NCBI RefSeq assembly: GCF_000179775.1
Contig: NZ_AEEB01000017.1
Location: 124,001 to 188,000 of the forward strand
Source of the DNA: Ahrensia sp. R2A130
Lineage (GTDB): Bacteria > Pseudomonadota > Alphaproteobacteria > Rhizobiales > Rhizobiaceae
Length of the DNA: 64,000 nucleotides
Direction: 5' to 3'
Of the stretch, positions 24,241 through 32,521 are shown in pieces. Below the pieces are notes generated by a model. That model saw only the letters and a list, made by a program, of their open reading frames with translations, did no database searches and was not told the DNA's origin. The position numbers and the translations under genes are program-made. Every line of letters starts with the position of its first letter. The first letter of the stretch is position 1.

Positions 24241-25545
24241 ATGCACCCGTTTTGTTTTGCGTATGGGTGTTCAGTTTTGCGTATTTCCCTTTGGCCGGCT
24301 CTGCTGGCTCCGGTACTAACATGTGCTGTCTTCTGGTCCGCCGTTCCGTCTTCCGCCCATGCTGCAAGCTGTGGCGCAGGGAAACTCGGCACGCACCGCA
24401 CCATGAAAGTGTCCACCGACAAGTTCCGCGACATTCAGGGCTTTGAAAAAAGCTTCGGTCTTCGTCGTGGTGAAGTGGTGCTGACCTTTGACGATGGTCC
24501 GATTGCCGGAAAAACACCTCGCATTCTGCAGGCCTTGAAGGCCCATTGTGCCAAGGCGACATTCTTTAGCGTCGGTCGCATGGCCAAAGCCTATCCGCGC
24601 CTGACGCGGCGTATCGTGCGTGAGGGTCATACGCTGGCTCATCACACCCACGCTCATAATCGCATGACGGCCTATGGACCGACCCGTCGCGGGCAGTTGA
24701 TTGATCGCGGCATCGCAACGGTGGAACGCATCGCCTACGGTTCGGCTAAAAGCACCCCGCGCGTGCCGTTCTTCCGCTATCCCTATCTCGCCCGCAGCAA
24801 GGCAACCGATAAAACGTTGCGCCAGCGTGGTCTGATTTCGTTTGGGGCCAATATTGATTCCCGTGATTGGGAAAGCGTGTCCGCTAACACAGTTCATGAC
24901 CGTGTGATGAAACGCCTGCGCCAAAGCGGCAAAGGCATTATTTTGCTGCACGACATCCAAAGCCGCACTGCAAAAATGCTGCCGCGCTTGCTGAATAGCT
25001 TGAAGGCTGAGGGCTATAAGCTGGTTCACATCGTGCCCGGCACCGGTGCACCGAAACACGATATCGGCCCAGAGGTCGACGAGCAAATCGTCATGGCGGC
25101 CGCCGAAGCCGAACCAACGCCTGAGAAGCAGGTCGCAAAGGTTGATCGCACCAAACGAACCGTCAGCCAGAGTGTCGTCGCAATCGCGCTTGCTGAACAT
25201 GATGCAAGTGAACGCGAACGCCAGCTCGCCGGTGGTGTAACCGTTGCTGAAGTTCCTGCAAAACAAACACGCGCAACAGCACCGCAACCTAAAAGCGTTG
25301 CAACCAAGTCTGATCCTATCGTCACCGCAGTACTGCCTGATGACAAGGTGAGCGACCGCGTTGTGACGACGGCTAAACTGTCTCCCAAAGTGCAAAGCAT
25401 CATCGCCAACCGCCGCAAGGCGACGATTGTGAAAAGCACTGAGCGTAAAAAGCAGCGCGCGTCCAAACGCAGCAAAAGCAGCAAATTTGCCCGCGTTGCG
25501 AATGCGAAATGGAAGTTGCGTCGCTCCCAGTGGATCATGAACTGA
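24241..25545 (+). CDS. Secreted polysaccharide deacetylase with lysine-rich C-terminal tail
   Basis: A 434-residue protein. The ATG at 24241 starts a signal peptide with cleavage likely after SSAHA. The NodB homology domain follows (about residues 55-270): TFDDGP (catalytic Asp and metal Asp), HHTHAHN (metal His pair), RYPYL and a final LLHDI motif. It would remove N- or O-acetyl groups from cell-wall or surface polysaccharide in the periplasm. The C-terminal 150 residues are not part of the domain and become strongly basic (KSTERKKQRASKRSKSSK region), which may bind an anionic polymer. Convergent with the MotB-like gene. Confidence 0.88.
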   Translation: MHPFCFAYGCSVLRISLWPALLAPVLTCAVFWSAVPSSAHAASCGAGKLGTHRTMKVSTDKFRDIQGFEKSFGLRRGEVVLTFDDGPIAGKTPRILQALKAHCAKATFFSVGRMAKAYPRLTRRIVREGHTLAHHTHAHNRMTAYGPTRRGQLIDRGIATVERIAYGSAKSTPRVPFFRYPYLARSKATDKTLRQRGLISFGANIDSRDWESVSANTVHDRVMKRLRQSGKGIILLHDIQSRTAKMLPRLLNSLKAEGYKLVHIVPGTGAPKHDIGPEVDEQIVMAAAEAEPTPEKQVAKVDRTKRTVSQSVVAIALAEHDASERERQLAGGVTVAEVPAKQTRATAPQPKSVATKSDPIVTAVLPDDKVSDRVVTTAKLSPKVQSIIANRRKATIVKSTERKKQRASKRSKSSKFARVANAKWKLRRSQWIMN

Positions 25546-25553
25546 TCCACTGA

Positions 25554-25578
25554 AGAAGTAGGCAGTGCGCCTACTTCT
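25554..25578. terminator. Shared hairpin between convergent genes
   Basis: AGAAGTAGGC and GCCTACTTCT form a perfect 10-pair stem with a 5-base loop. It overlaps the last codons of the leftward MotB-like gene and lies just after the deacetylase stop, so it may end both transcripts. T-runs are weak. Confidence 0.55.
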
Positions 25579-26602
25579 CGGTCAGTTTCAACTCGATACG
25601 ACGGTTGCGGTCCCGTGCTTCCTGTGTGTCGACATCTTCCAGCGGTTGGAACTCGCCAAAGCCCGCCGCGACCAAACGCTCTGCCGGAACGCCCTGTGTG
25701 ATGAGATATTTCACCACAGACGTCGCGCGGCCTGATGATAATTCCCAGTTGTCCGCGTAGCGCCCACTGCCGGACAGCGGAATGTTGTCGGTATGGCCAT
25801 CCACACGCAGCACCCAGTCGATTTCATCAGGAATTTCTTCGCCCAACTCGATCAGCGCATTGGCAAGTTTCGCCATTTCGCCCAAGCCCGCTTCGTTCAA
25901 AGTTGCGCCGCCCGAAGGAAACAGCACTTCTGATTGAAAAACGAAGCGGTCGCCAACGACGCGAATGTCATCGCGCGCACCCAAAATATCGCGCAACCGT
26001 CCGAAGAAGTCTGAACGGAAGCGGTTCAATTCCTGCACCCGCTGGGCAAGTGCCACGTTCAAACGCCGTCCCAGATCGGCGATCTTGGTAGAGGATTCAC
26101 GGTCGCGGGTTTCCGATACGTCCAGCGCATCTTCCAGCGATGCGATCTGTTTGCGCAACGCCGAGATCTGTTGGTTCAGCAGCGCAACCTGAGACATGGC
26201 GCGACGGGAAACCTTGCGCTCTTCGTCCAGCGTTTCCGACAGGCCGGATGCCCGCGTTTCGGCTTCCTCTGCAACGCCGCTGCCGCTCGACAGCAACTCC
26301 TGCAACCGTGAGCGCTCGCTCTCTGCGGTGCTGAGGCCTGAAGACAAAGTCGCGATCTGATCCTCAAGATCCTGTTTGGCGGATTGTTCCAGGGCAAGCA
26401 GTTGGGTGAGCTCGTTGATCTGACTGTTCAGCCGGTTCAGCACCGTGTCCTTGCCGGAAATCTCCTGGCTCAGCAGGAACTGCGCCAGCACAAAAACCGA
26501 CAGCAGGAACATGATCGCGAGCAGCAAGGTCGACAGGGCGTCAACGAAGCCCGGCCAGTAGCTGACGCTGTCACTACCGCGCCTGCGGGAGCGGGTTGCC
26601 AT
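25571..26602 (-). CDS. MotB-like OmpA-domain protein
   Basis: A 343-residue protein with one N-terminal membrane helix (FVDALSTLLLAIMFLLSVFVLAQFLL region, residues 19-45), a long coiled coil (about 50-190) and a C-terminal OmpA/MotB peptidoglycan-binding domain (FPSGGATLNEAG, then RVDGHTDNIPLSG and NRRIELKL). The helix carries Asp21 near its start, a possible proton site. It pairs with the MotA/TolQ-like protein encoded 3 bases upstream. Such pairs in Hyphomicrobiales are separate from flagellar MotAB and probably power an envelope process. It is not part of a Zorya system, as no partner genes are present. Confidence 0.85.
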   Translation of the reverse strand: MATRSRRRGSDSVSYWPGFVDALSTLLLAIMFLLSVFVLAQFLLSQEISGKDTVLNRLNSQINELTQLLALEQSAKQDLEDQIATLSSGLSTAESERSRLQELLSSGSGVAEEAETRASGLSETLDEERKVSRRAMSQVALLNQQISALRKQIASLEDALDVSETRDRESSTKIADLGRRLNVALAQRVQELNRFRSDFFGRLRDILGARDDIRVVGDRFVFQSEVLFPSGGATLNEAGLGEMAKLANALIELGEEIPDEIDWVLRVDGHTDNIPLSGSGRYADNWELSSGRATSVVKYLITQGVPAERLVAAGFGEFQPLEDVDTQEARDRNRRIELKLTEK

Positions 26603-26605
26603 GGT

Positions 26606-27640
26606 CTAGAACCCGTCTTTCGGATCGCCACCATCAGTCTTGGTAGGGCGACGCGATGCGCCGCCAGTGGCTCGGGCCATGGTGGCGTTGAGCTGTTTCA
26701 GTTCGGCATGAATCTGCGCGTTGATCTTCGACTGCGCTTCCATATTGGTCTTCATGTTCTGCTGGTCGGCACGCATGTTGCGTACGAGGCCTTGAATACC
26801 TTCCGCAAGGCTGGCCATCGCTGCCGTCGTGCGTTGGCCGCCGCCACCTTCTTTTACTTGTGCTGCGATGCGGTCGATGGCGTTCGTGACGTCGGCGCCA
26901 TTTGCGGCGGCAGCCTGCGAGAAGTCGGAATTCACGTCAGTGACGGTGGAGAGCCAGTTTTCCAGTTCCAGATAAAACCGGTTCTGCGCCTGTCCCGATT
27001 GTAGGTCGAGAAAGCCCAGCACCAGCGATCCGGCTAGACCGAAAAGCGATGACGAGAACGCCGTGCCCATACCGTCCAGCGGCGCCTGCAACCCGCTCTT
27101 GAGCGAATCCAGAACATCGCTCGTGTCGCCGGAAGCGGGGTCGAGTGAGCCGATGGTGTCGCCGATAGAGCCGATGGTTGCGAGCAGCCCCCAGAAGGTG
27201 CCGAGAAGGCCGAGGAAGACCAGAAGCGAAATCAGATAGCGCGAAATATCGCGTCGTTCGTCCAGCCGGTTACCAATGGATTCAAGGATCGATTGGGTCG
27301 AGGCGGTGGAGAGAGCAACGTCGGATTGCCCCTTCAACATCGCCTGCATGGGGGCCAGCAACACTGGGTCACGCTTGGCGTCGTCTGCATTGCCTTCGCG
27401 GAATGAGTTCACCCAGCGCACCTCCGGCATGATGCGGATGACCTGCATGAAGGCCAGAAGAATGCCGACCACCAGCACACCAACGATCAGCCCGTTCAGC
27501 CCGGGATTGGTGGCGAAGGCCGACATGACTTGCCGGTTGAGGATGAAGACGAGAAAGCCCACCAGCGCAATAAAGATGAGCATCGCCAGCAGATAAACGC
27601 GCGGCGAAGACAGTTTGTAGGGATCGAACTTACGGGCCAT
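26606..27640 (-). CDS. MotA/TolQ/ExbB-type proton channel protein
   Basis: A 344-residue membrane protein with two N-terminal helices (about residues 15-33 and 47-68), a cytoplasmic loop, and a large helical hairpin typical of the family (ISLLVFLGLLGTFWGLLATIGSIG around residues 135-158, here LGLLGTFWGLL, then SSLFGLAGSLVLGFLDL). With the downstream MotB-like partner it would form a proton-driven stator in the inner membrane. The C-terminus is extended and hydrophilic with a predicted coiled coil. It starts the two-gene operon and is 128 bases downstream of the inositol monophosphatase gene. Confidence 0.87.
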   Translation of the reverse strand: MARKFDPYKLSSPRVYLLAMLIFIALVGFLVFILNRQVMSAFATNPGLNGLIVGVLVVGILLAFMQVIRIMPEVRWVNSFREGNADDAKRDPVLLAPMQAMLKGQSDVALSTASTQSILESIGNRLDERRDISRYLISLLVFLGLLGTFWGLLATIGSIGDTIGSLDPASGDTSDVLDSLKSGLQAPLDGMGTAFSSSLFGLAGSLVLGFLDLQSGQAQNRFYLELENWLSTVTDVNSDFSQAAAANGADVTNAIDRIAAQVKEGGGGQRTTAAMASLAEGIQGLVRNMRADQQNMKTNMEAQSKINAQIHAELKQLNATMARATGGASRRPTKTDGGDPKDGF

Positions 27641-27768
27641 CTAATCGTGTGTTCCTGCCGTAAAACCGGAACGATGCCGGTAACATGCACCGACTTTCAC
27701 CGAAAAATTGCGACAGTGGAAGGGCGAAGGCCAGAAAGCGCGTTAAAACTCCCGATCAGCGCTATCGT

Positions 27769-28662
27769 TTACCGTCTCTCGGTCTGTTTTTCCTTAGCGT
27801 GCAGCGTCGCTTCCGCAATCGCTTTTTCGGTGTTCGATGTTTTTGGTGACTTCTTTTCGCGGGTCATGCCAGTTGGCAAATCGCGGTTCAGGATTTCGCG
27901 CAGGTTGCGGTGAACGGCTTCGTTACCGGCCACGATGCGGCCTGTTTCGTAGATCGAGGCTTTCGGGTCGGGTTCGGACACGTAGCCGCCGGCCTCGCGC
28001 ACCATCAACATGCCTGCTGCAATGTCCCATGGTTCAAGACCGGATTCCCAGTAGCCGTCGAATCGACCGGCAGCCGTGTAGGCAAGGTTTAGCGCAGCCG
28101 AGCCTGTGGCACGAATGCCTGCAACGCCGGTCATGATGTTGCGCTGCTCCCAAAGTGCAACGCCGTGGCCTCTGCGGTTCAGCGCGGGAATACCTGAACA
28201 AATCAGGCACTCATCCATCGCCGTGCGGACAGCAACGCGCATGCGCCGATCATTGACGAAGGAACCACGCCCTTTTTCAGCGGTGAACAGCTCTTCGGTG
28301 ATCGGGTTGTAGATAACGCCCGCCACCAACTCGCCACGGCTTTCCAGCGCCAGCGATACCGCAAACATTGGGTTGCCGTGCAGGAAGTTTGTTGTGCCGT
28401 CGAGCGGATCAATGATCCAGCGGTGCTCGGAGCCATTGTCGATGGTGCCGCCTTCTTCCATCAGGAAGGAGTAGCCGGGTCGCGCTTTGTTAAGCGCATC
28501 GCGCAGAGTTTTCTCGGCTTTGATGTCAGCGGCAGAAACGAAATCCCCCGGCCCTTTCAGCGAAATCTGAAGGTTTTCGATCTCACCAAAATCGCGCGTG
28601 AGCGAACGCCCGGCCTTGGTAACGGCGGTGACCATGACATTGAGAAGGGCGGAACGTGCCAT
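27769..28662 (-). CDS. Inositol monophosphatase family protein (SuhB-like)
   Basis: A 297-residue enzyme with the full inositol monophosphatase signature: MEEGG (metal Glu), IDPLDGTTNF (metal Asp residues), and WDIAAG near the C-terminus with the third metal Asp. Lithium-sensitive phosphatases of this family act on inositol phosphates, fructose bisphosphate or related compounds; SuhB members also affect rRNA transcription. Length is slightly above the usual 260-270 because of a charged C-terminal extension. It lies between efp and the MotA-like gene on the same strand. Confidence 0.9.
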   Translation of the reverse strand: MARSALLNVMVTAVTKAGRSLTRDFGEIENLQISLKGPGDFVSAADIKAEKTLRDALNKARPGYSFLMEEGGTIDNGSEHRWIIDPLDGTTNFLHGNPMFAVSLALESRGELVAGVIYNPITEELFTAEKGRGSFVNDRRMRVAVRTAMDECLICSGIPALNRRGHGVALWEQRNIMTGVAGIRATGSAALNLAYTAAGRFDGYWESGLEPWDIAAGMLMVREAGGYVSEPDPKASIYETGRIVAGNEAVHRNLREILNRDLPTGMTREKKSPKTSNTEKAIAEATLHAKEKQTERR

Positions 28663-28859
28663 AGGGCAAACTTTCTATCGGGAGGGCAGGCGATGAGGGA
28701 CTTCAGGTCAGGAACTGGCAAACAATCTAGCGGCAGGCAAGGCCGGGAACGAGAAGCCCACTCATCCAAGGCAAGTTAACATCAGCCTTTGGAGCGGGTA
28801 CAACGAAGAACTAGAACCGAGCAACGTGAGCCAACCAGCTCACCGGAGCGAAGAGCGAC

Positions 28860-28917
28860 CGGCGCTAATGCGCAGCCCTCTTGGAGCGCAGGCCGAAGGC
28901 CGACAGCGTGAAAGCGA
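28860..28917. repeat. Dispersed palindromic repeat, copy 1
   Basis: A 58-base element 3' of efp. It begins CGGCGCTAATGCGC and ends GGCCGAAGGCCGACAGCGTGA, with small inverted repeats. It aligns with the element at 44176-44231, which starts CGGCGCTTATGCGC and ends GGCCGTGAGGCCGACAGCGTGA. Further hairpins (for example around 28824-28845) precede it. Confidence 0.6.
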
Positions 28918-28929
28918 ACTAAAGCCGCC

Positions 28930-29496
28930 CTAGCTCTCAGCCCGCTTCACATAAGTAATCTCGTTCGTTTCCACGATGATCCGTTCACCCGCATCGATAA
29001 ATGGCGGCACCATAACCTTGATACCGTTTTCCATGATCGCGGGCTTGTAGGATGAGGATACCGTCTGGCCTTTGACCACGGGATCGGCTTCGGTGATTTC
29101 CAGCGTTACGAAGTCTGGCAGGCGGATGCCGATGGGCCGCTCTTCGTGCATTTCTACGGTCACTTTCATGCCGTCCTGCAAGAATGCAGCGCGGTCGCCC
29201 ACCCAGTCGGTTTGCAGTTCAAGCTGCTCGTAGGTTTCCAGATCCATGAAGACGAGCATCTCGCCTTCGGAATAGAGATACTGGAAGTCTTTCTGTTCGA
29301 GACGGATCTTTTCGACGGTTTCGGACGCGCGAAAGCGTTCGTTCAGCTTGGTGCCGTCGATCAGGTTTTTCAGTTCCACCTGATTAAACGCGCCACCCTT
29401 GCCGGGTTTCACAGCGTTGGTTTTCACCGCTGCCCACAGGCCGCCTTTGTGCTCGATCACATTGCCGGGCTTTATCTCGTTACCGTTGACTTTCAT
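28930..29496 (-). CDS. efp: Elongation factor P
   Basis: A 188-residue three-domain EF-P opening [19 protein letters not shown]. The conserved loop lysine (Lys33 in PGKGGA) that can be modified by EpmA is present. The C-terminal signature ([24 protein letters not shown]) is also clear. EF-P rescues ribosomes stalled at polyproline. The gene is single, with a dispersed repeat directly after its stop and the inositol monophosphatase gene further downstream on the same strand. Confidence 0.97.
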   Translation of the reverse strand: MKVNGNEIKPGNVIEHKGGLWAAVKTNAVKPGKGGAFNQVELKNLIDGTKLNERFRASETVEKIRLEQKDFQYLYSEGEMLVFMDLETYEQLELQTDWVGDRAAFLQDGMKVTVEMHEERPIGIRLPDFVTLEITEADPVVKGQTVSSSYKPAIMENGIKVMVPPFIDAGERIIVETNEITYVKRAES

Positions 29497-29602
29497 CTCA
29501 TCCGTCCGCTTTTGGTTCGCCCGAAGTGTTCATGGTGTGGGCGTTGGCGGCTCTTGACCACAATTCGGGTCGCTTCTCAACCTTAGTGAGGCGGTAACGG
29601 CT

Positions 29603-30652
29603 TCAACCGCGTGTTCGGATAGACGCTTTTGCGGTCTTGATGCGCTGTGAAAGCTGATCGGCAGCCTCCAATGCACGCTTTTTGTCGATGGTGGAAAGCG
29701 ACTGGAACAGACGGTCCATTTCAGGGTCGCTGTAGCCCGCACGGCTTGCGAGAACGTGCCATGCGCTGGCGGTAATCGGGTCTGCCGTTTTACCGATACC
29801 GAAGGCGTTCATGCGGGCGAGGCGGTTCTGCGCTAAAACATTGCCCTTTGCTGCTGCCTGCGCGAACCAGCGGCCAGCGCCGTCTTCATCTTTCGGACCA
29901 CCGCGACCATTGGCCATCCAGACGCCCAGTTCAACCTGTGCAGCTTCAAGTCCGTTGCGAGCGGAACGGGCGAGCCATTTGCGGGCTATCTTGTCGTCAT
30001 TATACGGTACGCCCTGCGCCTCGGCATGGATATTGGCCATGGCATATTGGGCGTCGGCAATCCCTGCTTCTGCCGCTTTTTCGTACAGCGGCAGCGCACG
30101 TTTGAAGCCTGCCCATGTTGGCCGGCGCGCGGTCAGGATTTGGGCCAGATTGAAGTTGGCGCGGGCATGGCCCTTCTTGGCTGCCTTTTTCATCAACTCT
30201 TCGCCAGCGGCTTTGTCTTTTTCTACTTCATCGCCGGACAGCAACAGATTGCCGAGAAAGAACTGCGCCTGCGGATTTCCCGCATCAGCGGCAAAACGAT
30301 ACCACTCCACCGCCTTTTTACGGTCGCGGGCAACGCCAAGGCCATTCCAGTAAATTTCTGCGATCAATGTTTGTGCCGCCGGATCACCCGCGTCTGCACG
30401 GGGCAGGGCGAGTTGCAGTGCGGTGAGGTAATAGCCGCGCTGAAAGGCACCATAGGCTGAACCTGCACCGACATCGGGCGCGGGCTGCCCGTCTGTACCT
30501 TTCGACAAAGGCGTGGCGAGCGTCGGGCCTTCGATGGGCTTTGTGTAGGTTTTAGTTTCAGTCTGGTTTTGCGTTTGGGTCTGTCCGGATGCGGCAAAGG
30601 CAAACGTTAGCCCCGCAACGGCGAGCAGCTTGAAATTAGCTGTTTTCAGCAT
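29603..30652 (-). CDS. Secreted Sel1-repeat (TPR-like) protein
   Basis: A 349-residue protein from the ATG at 30652, which opens a signal peptide (LLAVAGLTFAFAASG, cleavage near residue 25). An alternative ATG at 30667 adds five residues. About six Sel1-like repeats follow the Thr/Gln-rich linker (for example AQTLIAEIYWNGLGVARDRKKA and AQFFLGNLLLSG, and AQYAMANIHAEAQG), so it probably acts as a periplasmic scaffold for protein contacts. Its start overlaps the end of the thiamine phosphate synthase-like gene by 17 bases, so the two are co-transcribed. The exact partner is unknown. Confidence 0.83.
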   Translation of the reverse strand: MLKTANFKLLAVAGLTFAFAASGQTQTQNQTETKTYTKPIEGPTLATPLSKGTDGQPAPDVGAGSAYGAFQRGYYLTALQLALPRADAGDPAAQTLIAEIYWNGLGVARDRKKAVEWYRFAADAGNPQAQFFLGNLLLSGDEVEKDKAAGEELMKKAAKKGHARANFNLAQILTARRPTWAGFKRALPLYEKAAEAGIADAQYAMANIHAEAQGVPYNDDKIARKWLARSARNGLEAAQVELGVWMANGRGGPKDEDGAGRWFAQAAAKGNVLAQNRLARMNAFGIGKTADPITASAWHVLASRAGYSDPEMDRLFQSLSTIDKKRALEAADQLSQRIKTAKASIRTRG

Positions 30653-31367
30653 CGAAACGAGGGGCATGTTCATCCAGCAACTGGTTTGCGCGAGCGATCG
30701 CATCTCCCATGGCAGAAGGCTGCGGCGCAATCGTGGCATCATCTGATGGCACGCCATCGAGCGCTGCATCCAGTGCCACGAACTCAACCCCTGCTTTCGC
30801 AACGTCCAACACACTGTCCGCCGATGCACCACCCAGCACGATGCAGGGCAGCTCGACCAGTTTGCTCCACCAGTCACCCAGCGCCACGTTTTTCGGGTTG
30901 GCCTCGTCGCGTATGTCGCTGCCGGTTTTGCCAAACATAATGTAGTCGGGTTGAATTTCGCCGAGCACCAGCGCGTTGTGACGGGTCTTCACATTGGCTG
31001 CCCCCACCATCATAGCCGGTGTCAGACGCGATACAGCATCGGCAAGATCCGCAGGGTCTTGGCCCAACTGAAGTCCATCTGCGCCCAACCGACCGGCAAC
31101 GCGGGAATGGTGTTCGATAATCACGGCAATACCAGCCGCTTGCGCTACCGGAACAAGCGGCTCGACAATCGTCTGAAAAGCGGTCTCGTCCATGATGCCA
31201 TCTGCCGAGACCGGCGATAGGATGAGGCTCGCCACATCGCCGCATGACAAAGCCTTTGCCAGATCGTCTGCAGTCAATCGGGCAAGCGCATCACCATGGC
31301 GAACCAGCACCAGGCGGCATCGGTTATCGGGTGAAACGTCGGGTTTGTTTTGCGAACTTGTATCCAT
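30636..31367 (-). CDS. Thiamine phosphate synthase-like (TMP-TENI) protein
   Basis: A 243-residue TIM-barrel protein of the thiamine monophosphate synthase/TenI superfamily, with RLGADGLQLGQDP near residue 94, a DYIMFGKTG segment (phosphate/pyrimidine site) and CIVLGGASADSVLDVAKAGVEFVA. Several canonical ThiE residues (for example the GPxFxTxTK loop) are altered, and no other thi genes or TPP riboswitch are nearby. It may therefore be a ThiE paralogue with a different role. It is the first gene of a pair with the Sel1 protein. Confidence 0.78.
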   Translation of the reverse strand: MDTSSQNKPDVSPDNRCRLVLVRHGDALARLTADDLAKALSCGDVASLILSPVSADGIMDETAFQTIVEPLVPVAQAAGIAVIIEHHSRVAGRLGADGLQLGQDPADLADAVSRLTPAMMVGAANVKTRHNALVLGEIQPDYIMFGKTGSDIRDEANPKNVALGDWWSKLVELPCIVLGGASADSVLDVAKAGVEFVALDAALDGVPSDDATIAPQPSAMGDAIARANQLLDEHAPRFDAENS

Positions 31368-31453
31368 AAGCGCGTGATAGGGCGCTCACGCCTGCCTCAC
31401 AAGAGGCAAGATGTGACACGACAACTCGCATAAACGTGCAGATGAGTTGGCAG

Positions 31454-31624
31454 CTAGCCGATGGCGCGTAAGCGCTCGATCTCGTCCTTCAAACGCAGCT
31501 TTTCCAATTTCACGGTTTTTCGTTTTTCGTCAGGAACCGAAGGCCCTGCATCCAGCTCAGCAAGCTGGCTTTCGAGCGACTGGTGGCGTTGCTCCAGGGT
31601 TTGGATGTGCGCGTTGATGGACAT
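31454..31624 (-). CDS. DUF465 (YdcH-like) small coiled-coil protein
   Basis: A 56-residue protein, MSINAHIQTLEQRHQSLESQ at the start, continuing as charged helix and ending KLRLKDEIERLRAIG. The spacing of charged residues and the KLRLKDEIxRL ending are typical of DUF465/YdcH proteins, which are small antiparallel coiled-coil hairpins of unknown function. It lies divergent to a second DUF465 gene 200 bases away. Confidence 0.82.
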   Translation of the reverse strand: MSINAHIQTLEQRHQSLESQLAELDAGPSVPDEKRKTVKLEKLRLKDEIERLRAIG

Positions 31625-31820
31625 TCAAGTCTCCTCAGTTGTGCTTTCCCAATGTCATTAGCCTGTCACGGAACCATGGGCCTGTCGAGATTCTGGAAAC
31701 GACATCGGTGGACCGTTTTCCGACAAGCAGAACCTGCACTTGGCGTTCGGATAGAGAGCGGCTAAGACCACGTTTTGGCGGGCCGCAAACCTAGCGTTGC
31801 CCGGGTTTGGGGCAGCGTTC

Positions 31821-32027
31821 ATGGCCGACGATCAACACGAAGCCGAAAGAAAAATGCGTGTCGGCCAGTGGAAGCTGGAACACGAAGACCTGAAAGCGGC
31901 CATCGAGGCGATGCAGAAAGTCGGTGGCGACCCGATTCGCATCCAGCGTTTCAAGAAAAAGAAACTTGAGCTGAAGGATCGCATCGAAACCGCGTCGTCC
32001 GACATCATTCCGGACATCATCGCATGA
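31821..32027 (+). CDS. DUF465 (YdcH-like) small coiled-coil protein, second copy
   Basis: A 68-residue protein from the ATG at 31821 ([11 protein letters not shown]...). It has the DUF465 pattern: [15 protein letters not shown], then [16 protein letters not shown]. The stop overlaps the purE start (ATGA), so it is probably translated together with purE. The function is unknown. A frame start at 31797 lacks the family beginning. Confidence 0.82.
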   Translation: MADDQHEAERKMRVGQWKLEHEDLKAAIEAMQKVGGDPIRIQRFKKKKLELKDRIETASSDIIPDIIA

Positions 32028-32521
32028 GCGCTCCTGCTAAAGTCGCCGTCATCATGGGCAGCCAGTCCGATTGGGAAACCATGCGCCACGGCGTTGAAAT
32101 TCTCGACGAACTCGGCATCGCCAACAGCGTAAAAATCGTCTCCGCCCATCGCACGCCGGACCGGTTGGTAGCGTTCGCCAAGGCTGCGAAGGCTGAGGGC
32201 TTTCACATCGTGATCGCAGGAGCCGGTGGCGCGGCTCATCTGCCGGGCATGGTAGCTGCCATGACGCCACTTCCGGTTTTCGGTGTGCCGGTGCAGTCCG
32301 CCGCGCTTTCCGGCCAAGACAGCCTGCTCTCCATCGTGCAGATGCCAGCTGGCGTACCAGTGGGAACGCTGGCGATCGGTAAGGCCGGCGCTGCTAATGC
32401 TGCACTACTCGCTGCTGCCGTTCTTGCGCTTTCCGATGATGATCTCGCCGTCCGCCTCGACGCATGGCGCACCGCCCGCACCGCAGCTGTTACCGAAGAA
32501 CCGGTTCGCGACGGTGGCTGA
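32024..32521 (+). CDS. purE: N5-carboxyaminoimidazole ribonucleotide mutase
   Basis: A 165-residue class I PurE with GSQSDWETM (phosphate/substrate loop), SAHRTPDRL and [10 protein letters not shown] motifs. It converts N5-CAIR to CAIR in de novo purine synthesis, using the product of PurK. It overlaps DUF465 upstream by an ATGA and PurK downstream by 8 bases, forming a tight unit. Confidence 0.96.
   Translation: MSAPAKVAVIMGSQSDWETMRHGVEILDELGIANSVKIVSAHRTPDRLVAFAKAAKAEGFHIVIAGAGGAAHLPGMVAAMTPLPVFGVPVQSAALSGQDSLLSIVQMPAGVPVGTLAIGKAGAANAALLAAAVLALSDDDLAVRLDAWRTARTAAVTEEPVRDGG

Noticed and set aside
25571..27640. Possible Zorya anti-phage system (MotA/MotB-like pair)
   Set aside because: Zorya needs ZorC/D or ZorE partners next to ZorAB. 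The neighbours here are inositol monophosphatase and a deacetylase, and the protein lengths and context fit the common Hyphomicrobiales stator-like pair.
30636..31700. TPP riboswitch upstream of the thiamine phosphate synthase-like gene
   Set aside because: No CTGAGA or other TPP aptamer pieces were seen in the sequence before the start.
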